Source: JASHVB01 sp963780805
Lineage (GTDB): Bacteria; Pseudomonadota; Alphaproteobacteria; Acetobacterales; Acetobacteraceae
Assembly (NCBI GenBank): GCA_963780805.1
Contig: CAWADP010000009.1
Span: 186,001-250,000 of the forward strand
Length of the DNA stretch: 64,000 bases
Reading direction: 5' to 3'
Each line of letters starts with the position of its first letter. Position 1 is the stretch's first letter. The translations under genes were made by a program, and so were the position numbers. Shown here one piece after another: positions 7,231 to 17,146 of this stretch. The notes beneath the pieces were generated by a model that saw only the letters and a list, made by a program, of their open reading frames with translations, was not told the DNA's origin and did no database searches.

Positions 7231-9588
7231 ATGCTGTCACGGAACCTCGAACAGACGCTGCACCGCTCGCTATCGCTGGCGAGCGAGCGCCGGCATGAAT
7301 ACGCCACCCTGGAGCACTTGCTGCTGGGCCTGGCGGACGACTCGGATGCGGCGACGGTGCTGCGCGCCTGCGGGGTGGACCTCGACAAGCTGCGCACCGA
7401 CCTGGGCGAGTTCCTGGACAAGGACCTCGCTGGCCTGGCCACCGACCGTCCGGGCGACCCGAAGCCCACCGCCGGGTTCCAGCGCGTGGTCCAGCGGGCG
7501 GCGATCCACGTGCAGTCCTCCGGCCGCGACGAAGTCACCGGCGCCAACGTGCTGGTCGCCCTGTTCTCTGAACGCGAGAGCCACGCGGTCTACTTCCTGC
7601 AACTCCAGGACATGACCCGGCTCGATGCGGTGAACTTCATCAGCCACGGCATCGCCAAGGCGCCCGGCCGGTCCGCTCAGCGGACGGTCCAGGGCACCGG
7701 TAGCGGCGGCGGCCAGTCCGACGGCCACCCGGAGCAGGAGCGGGAGGAGAAGCCGAATCGGCGCAACCAGGACGCACTATCCAACTATTGTGTGAACCTA
7801 AACAAAAAGGCGATGGCGGGGAAGATCGACCCGCTGATCGGCCGCGAGCCGGAGATCGAGCGCACCATCCAGATCCTCTGCCGCCGCACCAAGAACAACC
7901 CGCTGTATGTGGGTGACCCGGGCGTGGGCAAGACGGCGATCGCCGAAGGCCTCGCCAAGCGCATCGTTGAGGGCGACGTGCCCGAGGTCCTCGCCCGCTC
8001 CACCATCTTCGCGCTGGACATGGGCGCGCTGCTCGCCGGCACCCGCTACCGCGGCGATTTCGAGGAACGACTGAAGGCGGTGGTCTCCGAGCTGGAGAGC
8101 ATGCAGGGCGCCATCCTGTTCATTGACGAGATCCATACCGTGATCGGCGCCGGCGCCACATCCGGCGGCGCGATGGATGCATCGAACCTGCTGAAGCCGG
8201 CGCTGGCGTCGGGCAACCTGCGCTGCATCGGCAGCACCACCTATAAGGAATTCCGCAACTATTTCGAAAAGGACCGCGCCCTGGTCCGCCGCTTCCAGAA
8301 GATCGACGTGAACGAGCCGACCCTGGAAGACAGCGTGAAGATCCTGCGCGGCCTGAAGGCCAACTACGAGAAGCACCACAAGGTGCGCTACACCGACGAG
8401 GCGATCCGCGCCGCCGTCGAGCTGTCCGCCAAGTACATCAACGATCGCAAGCTGCCGGACAAGGCGATCGACGTGATCGACGAGGTCGGCGCCTCTCGCA
8501 TGCTGCTGCCCGAGCATAAGCGGCGGAAGACCGTCACACTGCGTGACGTCGAGGAGATCGTGGCGAAGATTGCCCGCATTCCTCCCAAGAGCGTGTCGGC
8601 CGACGACAAGGAGACGCTGCGCAACCTGGAGCGTGACCTGAAGTCCATGGTGTTCGGTCAGGACAAGGCGATCGAGGCGCTGGCGGCGGCGATCAAGCTG
8701 GCCCGCGCCGGCCTGCGCGAGCCGGAGAAGCCGATCGGTAACTATCTCTTCTCCGGTCCGACGGGCGTCGGCAAGACCGAAGTAGCGCGGCAGTTGGCCT
8801 CCACCATGGGCATCGAGCTGATCCGCTTCGACATGTCGGAGTACATGGAACGGCACAGCGTATCCCGGCTGATCGGCGCGCCTCCGGGATACGTGGGCTT
8901 CGACCAGGGCGGGCTGCTGACCGACGCGATCGACCAGCATCCCCACTGCGTCCTGCTGCTCGACGAAATCGAGAAAGCGCACCAGGACCTGTTCAACATC
9001 CTGTTGCAGGTCATGGACCACGGGAAGCTGACCGACCACAACGGCAAGACGGTCGATTTCCGCAACGTGATCCTGATCATGACCACCAACGCCGGAGCCT
9101 CCGATCTGGCGAAGGAAGCCATCGGCTTCGGCCGCGACAGCCGCGCGGGTGAAGACGAGGATGCCATCAAGCGTTTGTTCACGCCGGAGTTCCGCAACCG
9201 GCTGGATGCCACCATCGCCTTCGCCGGCCTGACGCCGGAGATCGTCGCCCGCGTGGTGGAAAAGTTCGTCATGCAGCTCGAGGCGCAGTTGGCCGACCGC
9301 AACGTGACGATCGAGCTGTCGTCCGCGGCGAAGGAGTGGCTGGCCGAGCGCGGCTATGACAAGCTGTATGGCGCGCGACCGCTGGCCCGGGTGATCCAGG
9401 AGCATGTGAAGAAGCCGCTGGCCGAAGAGCTGCTGTTCGGGCGGTTGGTGAAGGGCGGCTCCGTCAAGGTGACGATGAAGGACGGCAAGCTGGACTTCGA
9501 GATCATCGAAGCGTCGCTGCCCGCGCTGCCGAAGCCCGACGAGGATGGCGGCGACAGCCCGGACAAGGAGCAGGAAGTCGAGGTGTAG
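7231..9588 (+). CDS. clpA: ATP-dependent Clp protease ATP-binding subunit ClpA
   Basis: A 785-residue AAA+ unfoldase that feeds substrates to ClpP. The N-domain (residues 1-145) starts MLSRNLEQTLHRSLSLA and binds ClpS. Two AAA+ modules follow: Walker A GDPGVGKT at 228-235 with FIDEIHT as Walker B, and Walker A GPTGVGKT at 509-516 with LLLDEIEKAH. The C-terminal D2-small domain ends in an acidic tail. It lacks the long coiled-coil middle domain of ClpB. The length matches ClpA (about 760-790). The start at 7231 opens the N-domain directly; the open frame extends 27 codons further upstream without family similarity. Confidence 0.96.
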   Translation: MLSRNLEQTLHRSLSLASERRHEYATLEHLLLGLADDSDAATVLRACGVDLDKLRTDLGEFLDKDLAGLATDRPGDPKPTAGFQRVVQRAAIHVQSSGRDEVTGANVLVALFSERESHAVYFLQLQDMTRLDAVNFISHGIAKAPGRSAQRTVQGTGSGGGQSDGHPEQEREEKPNRRNQDALSNYCVNLNKKAMAGKIDPLIGREPEIERTIQILCRRTKNNPLYVGDPGVGKTAIAEGLAKRIVEGDVPEVLARSTIFALDMGALLAGTRYRGDFEERLKAVVSELESMQGAILFIDEIHTVIGAGATSGGAMDASNLLKPALASGNLRCIGSTTYKEFRNYFEKDRALVRRFQKIDVNEPTLEDSVKILRGLKANYEKHHKVRYTDEAIRAAVELSAKYINDRKLPDKAIDVIDEVGASRMLLPEHKRRKTVTLRDVEEIVAKIARIPPKSVSADDKETLRNLERDLKSMVFGQDKAIEALAAAIKLARAGLREPEKPIGNYLFSGPTGVGKTEVARQLASTMGIELIRFDMSEYMERHSVSRLIGAPPGYVGFDQGGLLTDAIDQHPHCVLLLDEIEKAHQDLFNILLQVMDHGKLTDHNGKTVDFRNVILIMTTNAGASDLAKEAIGFGRDSRAGEDEDAIKRLFTPEFRNRLDATIAFAGLTPEIVARVVEKFVMQLEAQLADRNVTIELSSAAKEWLAERGYDKLYGARPLARVIQEHVKKPLAEELLFGRLVKGGSVKVTMKDGKLDFEIIEASLPALPKPDEDGGDSPDKEQEVEV

Positions 9589-9852
9589 CGCGTGAATGAC
9601 GTGCGGGCTTTCCCGGGGGAACCCGAGGCTGCCCCGCATTGGTCATTTGAGGCACCAGGCCGATATTATCGCTTGTCGAAACGTGGGATTGCAGAAGGCA
9701 AGGGGGACCACCGGCGACCGGTTGATGCATCTCACCCGCGTCACGGTGGGGCTTGACCTGGCTCGAGCCGGCCATCTGCGCACGAACGTTCGGGCTCATC
9801 AGAACGACGCGCGCCACGACGTCGGCTCTGCTTTTCGTCACGCCAACGCCCG

Positions 9853-10764
9853 TCACGCCAGGGCCCGTCCCGCCAGCCGCTCCAGCACGCGCAACGGCGC
9901 CTGTTCCGGATGCACCAGCGCGGTGACCGGCACGTGGAACGTTTGCTCCAGCGCGCAGTGGCCGGCGAGGGCGGCGTGCAGCACCTGGTCGGTAAAGCAC
10001 AGCCATGTGCTGCCGGCCGCGAAGCTGACATCGGCCTTCGGGCCGTCGGCCTGGTAGGCGGCGTCGAGCTTCCCCGCGTCGTGCAGGCCTAGCATGATGT
10101 GGTCATAGGCGCTGCGCAGCCCTTTGGTGAGGCCCAGAAGCCTGAGAACATGGGCACTTCCCGGCAGCGGCGCCTTCACCCGCGGCAGGAAGGTGCGGGC
10201 GAAATCGGCGAATGGCTCGCCCACCCGCCACGCGCGCGGCGCTCCATCCGGTGCAACGTTGCTGAACACGCGCAGGATGCGCCGGCCAGCCTGGGGCCGC
10301 GTCGGGAAAGCGTCGACGTGCAGCAGCCGGTCGTCATGCCGGCGCGAGTAGGAGCGGCCCGCGATCTCCGCCGGGCGGAAGCTGGTGCGCGCCCGTTGTA
10401 GTGCGGCCGCGTAATCGGGCAGCAGGCCGGTGACCAGGCGCATGGTGGCGTCGGCGAAACGCTGCATCATGGCGGCCAGCGCCGCGGCGTCCGCCGGCGC
10501 CAGGGCAGTGTTGCCCAAACGCCGTAGCCCTGGGTCCAGGCTGATGTTCTTGCGGCTGCCACCGAGGCTGGCGGGATCCAGGAACCGGTGCTCCGCGTCC
10601 GCCACCGCGAAGCGTAGCGCCGGCAGCACCAGTACGCGGCCGGCTTCCAGCGCATCGACCGCATGGCGCTGCAGGGCCGGCAGGAAGGGGCCGTCCCAGG
10701 CACCGGTCGGCAGCGCTTCCAGCACCTCGTCGGCCGTCATTTCCCCGCCGTCATTTGCCGTCAT
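9853..10764 (-). CDS. kdoO: Kdo hydroxylase family protein (Fe(II)/2-oxoglutarate dioxygenase)
   Basis: A 303-residue protein resembling KdoO, which hydroxylates C3 of 3-deoxy-D-manno-octulosonic acid (Kdo) to Ko in lipopolysaccharide inner core, using Fe(II), O2 and 2-oxoglutarate. The HxD iron motif is visible as LLHVDAF (His149, Asp151). A later TDQVLHAAL segment offers the distal histidine (about His263). Other family-like blocks are KNISLDPG, SYSRRHDDRL and RVFSNVAPDGAPRAWRVGEPF. It lies 24 bases downstream of a phosphatase-like gene on the same strand. The start is uncertain: 10764 or 10740 (MTADEV) are both possible, within a short run of repeated ATGACGGC units. Confidence 0.75.
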   Translation of the reverse strand: MTANDGGEMTADEVLEALPTGAWDGPFLPALQRHAVDALEAGRVLVLPALRFAVADAEHRFLDPASLGGSRKNISLDPGLRRLGNTALAPADAAALAAMMQRFADATMRLVTGLLPDYAAALQRARTSFRPAEIAGRSYSRRHDDRLLHVDAFPTRPQAGRRILRVFSNVAPDGAPRAWRVGEPFADFARTFLPRVKAPLPGSAHVLRLLGLTKGLRSAYDHIMLGLHDAGKLDAAYQADGPKADVSFAAGSTWLCFTDQVLHAALAGHCALEQTFHVPVTALVHPEQAPLRVLERLAGRALA

Positions 10765-10788
10765 TTGCCCGCCGTCGTTCGTATGCCG

Positions 10789-11460
10789 TCATTCGTGCGC
10801 CAGCACCCAGTCGTTGACGAAGCTGGCGAGACCGTTGGCATGGAAATCCCGCCGCAACGCCGCTTCATCGTAGTCCTCGCGCACCCAGTCGAGGAAGGGC
10901 TTGCGGCCCTCGCCCTCGCGTTCCCACCGCAGGAAGAAGGCGTCCAGGATGCCGGTCTTGGCGGCGCGGATATGGCCGAACCGCAGCGAGAGCTGGCGCA
11001 GCGCATCGCGCGCGGTGCCGCCCTCGAACAACAGGAAAAGGCCAGCGGCGAGACCAGCGCGATCGGCGCCGGATTTGCAGTGGAGCAGCGCAGGGGCCCG
11101 CATGGTGCGGTAGATCTCGTGCAGGCGCAGAACCCGGTCGCGCTGCGGCGCGCCGCGGCTTTCCAGGGCCATGTCGATGAAGTCCAGGCCTAGCCGGCCG
11201 GCGGCGTCGCGCGACAACGCGTCCGATCCGTTGCCTGTGGGGCCGCGCAAGTTGATCAGCGTCTTCAGCCCAAGCTGGCGTGTCAGGCGCGCGAGTCGCC
11301 CGGGGGTGGGATGGTTGCAGCGATACAACCGGCCAGGGGCGACGGCGGCAAAGTTGCTCCAGGCGAGGCGGAATACCGCGTGGTCCACGAACAACGCGTC
11401 TACCCAGGCGATCATGCGCCCGCGCGGGGTGGCGAGTTCGCCCCGGAAAATAGTGTCCAT
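10789..11460 (-). CDS. dual-specificity/tyrosine phosphatase family protein
   Basis: A 223-residue cysteine phosphatase. The P-loop HCKSGADRAG gives nucleophile Cys128 and Arg134, matching C-x5-R. The preceding LKTLINLRG strand and the upstream HPTPGRL block resemble PTP-like proteins fused to envelope functions. In its position directly before a Kdo hydroxylase, it may act on a lipid or LPS phosphate rather than on a protein; this is inference from context. No signal peptide or membrane segment is seen. The start at 11460 (MDTIF) places the conserved region as in relatives; in-frame starts at 11496 and 11523 are also possible. Confidence 0.72.
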   Translation of the reverse strand: MDTIFRGELATPRGRMIAWVDALFVDHAVFRLAWSNFAAVAPGRLYRCNHPTPGRLARLTRQLGLKTLINLRGPTGNGSDALSRDAAGRLGLDFIDMALESRGAPQRDRVLRLHEIYRTMRAPALLHCKSGADRAGLAAGLFLLFEGGTARDALRQLSLRFGHIRAAKTGILDAFFLRWEREGEGRKPFLDWVREDYDEAALRRDFHANGLASFVNDWVLAHE

Positions 11461-11523
11461 GCGGTTCGCGACGGTCCTGGAAAAGTGCGGCGCCATATGG
11501 GCATGCGGCGCCGGGCGGCGCAA

Positions 11524-11681
11524 TCACAGGAGGCGTCGGGGGCCCCCGAACCCCAGGCCAAGGGGCTCTGCCCCCTGGAACCCCACCAAGGGCGAGCCCT
11601 TGGAACCCTTTACTTGGTGGAGGGTGGGGGGCAACGTCCCGTGGCGGGGTTCGGGGGCGGAGCTCCCGGCGCTTTCAGCGG
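11524..11681. repeat. GC-rich nested palindromic intergenic repeat (family B, copy 1)
   Basis: The spacer is built of short inverted repeats such as CCAAGGGGCTCTGCCCCCTGG and CCAAGGGCGAGCCCTTGG. It resembles the spacer at 24294-24488. Such elements recur between genes in Acetobacteraceae and may work as transcription attenuators or REP-like mobile repeats. It separates the phosphatase gene from paiB. Confidence 0.55.
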
Positions 11682-12302
11682 TCAGCCGAGAGGCTCCGCC
11701 ACGATGGCGGCCACCTCGTCGCGGCTGTCCGCCGCCAGTCCGGCGACCACGCCGGCACGGTCCGCTTCCGGCCGGTTCTGGCTCATCTTCCACTTGCCTT
11801 GCAGCCGGGTGATGCGGACCGAAAACCCCACGATACCCTTCAGCATGCCTTGGACGAAGTCAGCCGGTGCGTCCGACACGGCCCATGGGGCGGTCCGGCC
11901 GCCTTCATGCCGCTCGGTCAGGCGAGTGACGACGTCCAGCAGCCGGTCCGGGTCGTCGAAGAAGTCGATCGGTCCGGCGGCGTGGATGGCGACGTAGTTC
12001 CAGGTCGGGACGACTTTGCCGGTCTCGCGCTTGGTCGCGTACCATGAGGGCGTGATGTAAGCATCCGGCCCCAGGAAGATGGCCAGCGCTTCGCCCGCGG
12101 CACCGCGCGCCTGGGGGTTAGGCCGTGCCAAGTGGCCGATCAGGGTGCCGTATGGCGCCGGCTCCGGCTCCACCAGCAACGGCACGTGGCTGGCGATCAG
12201 CCCGTCCGTGGTGAGCGTGACCAACGTGGCAAGGCCGGACTGACGGATGGCGTCGTGCAGGACGTCGATGCTGTCCTGGCGGAACGCAGGCGGTAGGTAC
12301 AC
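11682..12302 (-). CDS. paiB: FMN-binding negative transcriptional regulator, PaiB family
   Basis: A 206-residue flavin-binding split-barrel protein of the PaiB family, named for Bacillus PaiB, a repressor of protease and sporulation genes. Many relatives are of unknown role. Family marks are YLPPAFRQDS at the N-terminus, VPLLVEP, the HLARPNPQ block, the FLGPDAYITPSWY flavin region, PTWNYVAIHAAG, and the C-terminal GFSVRITRLQGKWKMSQNRP. The start chosen is a GTG at 12302 because GGAGG lies five bases upstream and family proteins begin at this YLPP motif. The open frame extends 87 codons further upstream without similarity. Confidence 0.85.
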   Translation of the reverse strand: MYLPPAFRQDSIDVLHDAIRQSGLATLVTLTTDGLIASHVPLLVEPEPAPYGTLIGHLARPNPQARGAAGEALAIFLGPDAYITPSWYATKRETGKVVPTWNYVAIHAAGPIDFFDDPDRLLDVVTRLTERHEGGRTAPWAVSDAPADFVQGMLKGIVGFSVRITRLQGKWKMSQNRPEADRAGVVAGLAADSRDEVAAIVAEPLG

Positions 12303-12561
12303 GCAGGCCTCCGATCGCTTGCCTTGTTGGACCGATAGAAGGAAACGGACCGGTGCGACAGGCCCAAACCGAGTCAAAACGTCAGACCACTGCATTGTGG
12401 CGCCATTGATGTCCGCGCCCACGCCGCAAGGCCCTTGTTGCAGCGCACAACCCGCCCCACTATGCAACGGCCATAGCCTGTCCCGCTGCCAGCCGCAGCG
12501 ATTGTGGTCAGCTTCACCGCCGCTTTCCCCGCCTCTTCCCCTTGGTCCGCGAAAACCACCC

Positions 12562-15500
12562 ATGCCGCTGAACGTCGCGCTGACTCATCGCACCACCTAT
12601 CGCTACGACCGGCTGGTTACCCTCGGCCCGCAGACCATCCGGCTGCGTCCGGCGCCACACGCGCGCACGCCCGTGCTGTCCTATGCACTGAAAATCGAGC
12701 CGCAGCCGCATTTCCTGAACTGGCAGCAGGACCCGCAGGGCAACCATCTCGCCCGCGTCGTCTTCCCCGAGCGCGTCTCGCATTTCGACGTCACCGTGGA
12801 TCTCGTCGCCGACATGGCAACGATCAACCCGTTCGACTTCTTTCTGGAACCGGAAGCCGAACTCTGGCCCTTCAGCTACGACCCGGTCCTGGAGCAGGAA
12901 CTCGCCCCGTTCCGCCGGATCGCGCCGGTCGGTCCGCGCATGCGTTCCCTGCTCGACGGCGTGCTGCGCGGTGAGCAACGCACCGTGGACATGCTGGTCG
13001 CGCTGAATCGCCGGGTGCAGAACCACATCGCCTACATCGTCCGCATGGAGCCTGGCGTCTGGACCCCGGAGCAGACGCTCGCGAACGCGAAGGGTTCCTG
13101 CCGCGACTCCGCCTGGGTGCTGGTGCAGGCACTGCGCAACCTCGGCTATGCGGCGCGTTTCGTCTCCGGCTACCTGATTCAGCTCGTCGCCGACGTGAAG
13201 CCGCTGGAAGGGCCGGAGGGTCCGTCCTCCGACTTCACCGACCTGCACGCCTGGGCCGAGGTCTACCTGCCCGGCGCCGGTTGGGTCGGTCTGGACGCCA
13301 CCTCCGGCTTGCTCACGGGAGAGGGCCACATCCCGCTCGCCGCCACCCCGGAGCCGCAATCCGCCGCGCCGATTACCGGCTCGGTCGATCCCTGCGAGAC
13401 TGAATTCGGCTTCGAGATGCACCTTACCCGGGTGCGCGAGACGCCTCGCGTCACCAAGCCCTACACTCCGGCGCAGTGGCAGGACATCCTGGCGACCGGT
13501 GCCCGGGTCGAGCGCGCGCTTATCGGATCCGACATCCGCCTGACCATGGGCGGCGAACCGACTTTCGTTGCCGCCACGGACAGCGATGCCGCGGAATGGA
13601 ATACCGACGCGATCGGTCCCACCAAGCAGGCGTACGCCGAGAAGCTCATCCGCCGGCTGATGGCGCGCTGGGCGCCCGGTGGCGCGCTGCAGCACGCCTT
13701 CGGCAAGCAGTATCCGGGCGAGCAACTCCCGCGCTGGGCGCTTTACACCCACTGGCGCCCCGACGGCGAACCGGTCTGGCGTGATCCGAGCCTGTTTGCC
13801 TCGGAGACCGAAACCGGCTCCGCCGACGCCGCGGAGGCCGCACGCTTCGCCGCTCTGCTGGCGGAGCGGTTGCAGGTCGATCCGTCACTGGTGCACCCGG
13901 CGTACGAAGACGTGCACTATTACCTGTGGCGCGAACGCCGCCTGCCCGCCAACGTCACCGCTGAGGATTCGAAAGCTGCGTGACGACCTGGAGCGCACCC
14001 GCCTGACGCGCGTCTTCGCCCAGGGCTTGGCGGCGCCGGTCGGCAGCGTGCTGCCGCTGCGCCGCGCCGTGCGTGATGGCGTGCGCATCTGGCAGGGCGG
14101 CCAATGGGTCTTCCGCGGCGGCGTGTTGTTCCTGATCCCCGGGGATTCGCCGATCGGCCTGCGCCTGCCACTGGACACCCTGCCCTGGGCCAACGCCGAC
14201 GAGATCGAGCCGGAGTTCGAACCCGACCCCTTCGCCCCGCAACCACCGCTGCGTCCGCGTCAGGCGCTGCTCCCGTCCGAACCCGGCGGGGCTGAACACC
14301 GCGGCGCGTTCCGCCAACAGGCCGCCGGCGACGGCATGGCCGCGGGCCCCGAGGCCTTCCGCCCGATGCCCCAGGACGTCCCGGTGATCGGCCGCGGCGA
14401 GCCGGACCTGGTGCGCACCGCGCTCTGCGTCGAGCCGCGCAACGGGCTGATCCACGTGTTCCTGCCGCCGCTCACCGCTGCGGAGGACTGGGTGACATTG
14501 CTCGCCGCGGTGGAGGACACCGCCGCTGAGACCGGCCGCAAGGTGGTGCTGGAAGGCTACCTGCCGCCGCACCATCCGCAACTGAACCATTTCTCCGTCA
14601 CCCCCGACCCCGGCGTGATCGAGGCGAACGTCCATCCCGCCCATAGCTGGCCCGAGCTCGTGCAGCGCAGCGAGGAACTTTACGAAGAAGCTCGCCAGGT
14701 CGGCTTGGCGACCGAGAAGTTCATGCTGGATGGGCGCCATATCGGCACCGGCGGCGGCAACCACGTCGTTATGGGTGCGGCCCAGCCCGCCGACAGTCCA
14801 TTTCTTCGCCGTCCCGACTTGCTGAAGTCATTCCTCGGCTTCTGGCACAACCATCCCAGCCTCTCCTACCTGTTCACGGTCTGTTCATTGGCCCGAGCAG
14901 TCAGCATCCGCGCATCGACGAGGCGCGGCAGGACAGCGTGCTGGAACTGGAGATCGCGTTCTCGCAGATCGCGCCGAAGCGGGAGACGCCGCCCTGGCTG
15001 GTGGACCGGATGTTCCGCAACATCCTGGCCGATATGACCGGCAACACCCACCGCACCGAGTTCTGCATCGACAAGCTGTACACGCCGGAGGGTGGAGCCG
15101 GGCGCCTGGGTCTGGTCGAATGCCGCGCGTTGGAAATGCCGCCGCACGCGCAGATGGCGGCGGCGCAGATGCTGCTGATGCGCGCGGCCGTGGCTGCGTT
15201 CTGGCAGACGCCGTACGAGCGCCGGCCGATCCATTGGGGCACCCGGGTGCACGACGATTTCATGCTGCCGCATTTCGTGGCGCAGGATTTCTCCGACGTG
15301 CTGGAGGAGCTGCGTGCGCTCGGATACGCCTTGGACCGTTCCTGGTTCGATCCGCATTTCGAATTCCGCTTCCCGCGCATCGGCGAGGTCGACCCTGCGC
15401 GGCGCCACGCTGGAACTGCGCCACGCGCTGGAGCCCTGGCACGTACTGGGCGAGGAAGCGGTGGCCGGCGGCACCGCGCGCTATGTGGACAGCTCGGTGG

Positions 15501-15919
15501 AGCGCGTGCAGGCGCGGGTGGATGGCTGGGTGGAGGAACGCTTCGTCCTGGCCTGCAACGGCAGCGCCGTGCCGCTGACCCGCACCGACCGCGAGGGCGA
15601 ATATGTCGGCGGCGTCCGCTTCAAGGCTTGGCAGCCGCCGACCGCGCTGCATCCGACGATCCCGGCGCAGACGCCGCTGATCTTCGATATCTACGATCGC
15701 TGGACCGGCCGCTCGCTGGGCGGCTTGACGCATCACGTCGCGCATCCCGGCGGCCGCAATTACGAACGCTTCCCGGTGAATGCCAACGAGGCGGAGGCAC
15801 GGCGGAAGGCGCGGTTCTTCCCGATCGGGCACACGCCGGGCCCGATGGACGGAACCGGTGGTCGCCCGCTCGCGCGAGCATCCGCGCACGCTGGATTTGC
15901 GGCGGGTGGCGGGGGTTTA
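12562..15919 (+). pseudogene. transglutaminase/DUF2126 protein gene interrupted by four single-base frameshifts
   Basis: The concatenated product would be about 1,118 residues: an N-terminal beta domain, a transglutaminase-like core, then the DUF2126 domain. The core triad is visible as Cys180 in KGSCRDSAW, His229 in DLHAWAEV and Asp245 in GLDATSG. Similarity continues unbroken but switches frame four times: near 13972 (extra A in tcgaaagctg), near 14890 (missing G in acggtctg), near 15395 (extra C in gaccctg) and near 15855 (extra G in gacggaacc). Restoring each base gives a continuous protein ending LRRVAGV with stop at 15917-15919. All four lesions are length changes in short homopolymers, so sequencing error is as likely as true decay. 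The usual alpha-E and ATP-grasp partners are absent. Confidence 0.85.
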
Positions 15920-16333
15920 GTGCTGTACCTCTCCACAGAGCTTTTGACCGATCCAAAGTGGCTACCCTGACCATCTGTCCGCCCGAGTGCACTCTACCGG
16001 AGAAACGGTTCCGACCCGGAGCGAACCTACTGTGGCTGAGGTCGCCAACGGTCAGAAGCGGTTTCTCCAGCCAAGGCGGCGTGGACCGCCTCGCCGTGTG
16101 TTGCACCAACTACAAATCCGCAATTCGAATGGTTCCGTTCGATGGCAGCCGCGCGTGGACTCGTCTCGGCCTGATGACGTGAGAGCGTGACGATGCGTCG
16201 GCGCCGTACGGCGCTATTCATCTCATCCAGGAGCGACCGACGGGCCGGCCTCGTCGTTGGATTATCGAGGACATGCAAATTCAAAACCTGACGCCGAGCT
16301 GATAGGTGATGGCACAGGATCGGGCAGGCTGGC
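15920..16333. other. 414-base region with no recognised gene
   Basis: Follows the broken transglutaminase gene. Open frames on both strands show no recognisable motif. Base use looks less GC-biased than in the neighbouring genes, so this and the next gene may have been acquired together. Confidence 0.35.
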
Positions 16334-16906
16334 TCATCGGGTAGCCCCTTGGCGTAGCACCAGAAACCAAAATCCTCTGTCCGCGGCACTTCCATTGACT
16401 AAAGTCTGCACTGTGAATGAAATATGGTGAACATTAATCACGCGTGAACTCACTACGTCAGATGGTTTCTCTGCATCGCCCAGCACCGGGCTTAATAAGA
16501 TGATACTATCCTGCACCACTGGACTGTTGAGACAAACTTCGTAGAGGCCGACGCTTTCTTTTCTGGCGTGGTACGTATCTGTGATCTGCCCCTTGCAGCT
16601 TTGGTTGGCAGCCGGATCTACCTGGCCAGCGGCGACGACCGAGACGCCGGCCAGTGCCTGCCTCAGGGGATGGACCTCTTCCCAAGTAAGGTGCCTCAAA
16701 AACAGGCCCATCATTCCCGCCACGAGAACGGACATTAAGAACGATAGGACCAGCGACGCACCCAGCCGCCCCTCCTCAAACCACCGCCGAACCTTTGGGA
16801 TTCGGGTAACGACAAAACCGGAGACAGCCGCAACAACGCTGGCCGCGATCGCCCCCCAGAGCGCACTCAGAAGGTCCTGAGGCAGCATGTTCCAATAGCC
16901 CATCAC
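16334..16906 (-). CDS. hypothetical membrane protein with two N-terminal TM helices
   Basis: A 190-residue protein of unknown function. Two hydrophobic segments are visible, about residues 13-34 (LLSALWGAIAASVVAAVSGF) and 48-70 (ASLVLSFLMSVLVAGMMGLF), joined by a basic loop (RIPKVRRWFEEGR). About 120 polar residues follow, without repeats or known motifs, and contain two cysteines. The start at 16906 is supported by an AGGGGGA run just upstream. Its base composition appears lower in GC than the surrounding genes, which hints at horizontal acquisition. It has no operon partner. Confidence 0.55.
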   Translation of the reverse strand: MMGYWNMLPQDLLSALWGAIAASVVAAVSGFVVTRIPKVRRWFEEGRLGASLVLSFLMSVLVAGMMGLFLRHLTWEEVHPLRQALAGVSVVAAGQVDPAANQSCKGQITDTYHARKESVGLYEVCLNSPVVQDSIILLSPVLGDAEKPSDVVSSRVINVHHISFTVQTLVNGSAADRGFWFLVLRQGATR

Positions 16907-16969
16907 TGTCCCCCTGCTTATCCGGATCAGAACGCGCGGCCACCCGTCACATTCTTCCTCCTTTGCGGT

Positions 16970-17146
16970 CTATGATAGAGGACAATTTGACAAGTCGGGC
17001 CGGCGCCCTGCCGGCCCGCCACCAATTCCCTGCCCTTCGCTGATCTCGTAGGTGATCATCCCGCGCACGGCTCGCCGGAAATTCCGATGGCGGTTGGTCG
17101 CCCATTCGGTGTCAGACCATACCGCCTGGTGTGCGGTGTCGATCAT
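16970..17146 (-). CDS. small 58-residue hypothetical ORF
   Basis: A short frame starting MIDTAHQAVWSDTEWATNR, then a basic stretch (HRNFRRAVRG) and MITYEISEGQGIGG. A GAAGG lies nine bases before the start. No family was recognised, and it may be the eroded end of a longer gene. It is mentioned because its amino-acid composition looks protein-like, unlike neighbouring frames. Confidence 0.2.
   Translation of the reverse strand: MIDTAHQAVWSDTEWATNRHRNFRRAVRGMITYEISEGQGIGGGPAGRRPDLSNCPLS

Noticed and set aside
7798..9639. 613-residue open frame on the minus strand
   Set aside because: Antisense shadow of clpA; the translation is Arg/His/Gln/Asp-rich with no domain, while clpA is complete on the other strand.
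12514..13752. 412-residue minus-strand open frame
   Set aside because: Antisense to the transglutaminase domain, which has clear catalytic residues on the plus strand.
15987..16395. overlapping open frames as possible transposase fragments
   Set aside because: No DDE, HTH or terminal inverted repeat could be recognised in any frame.
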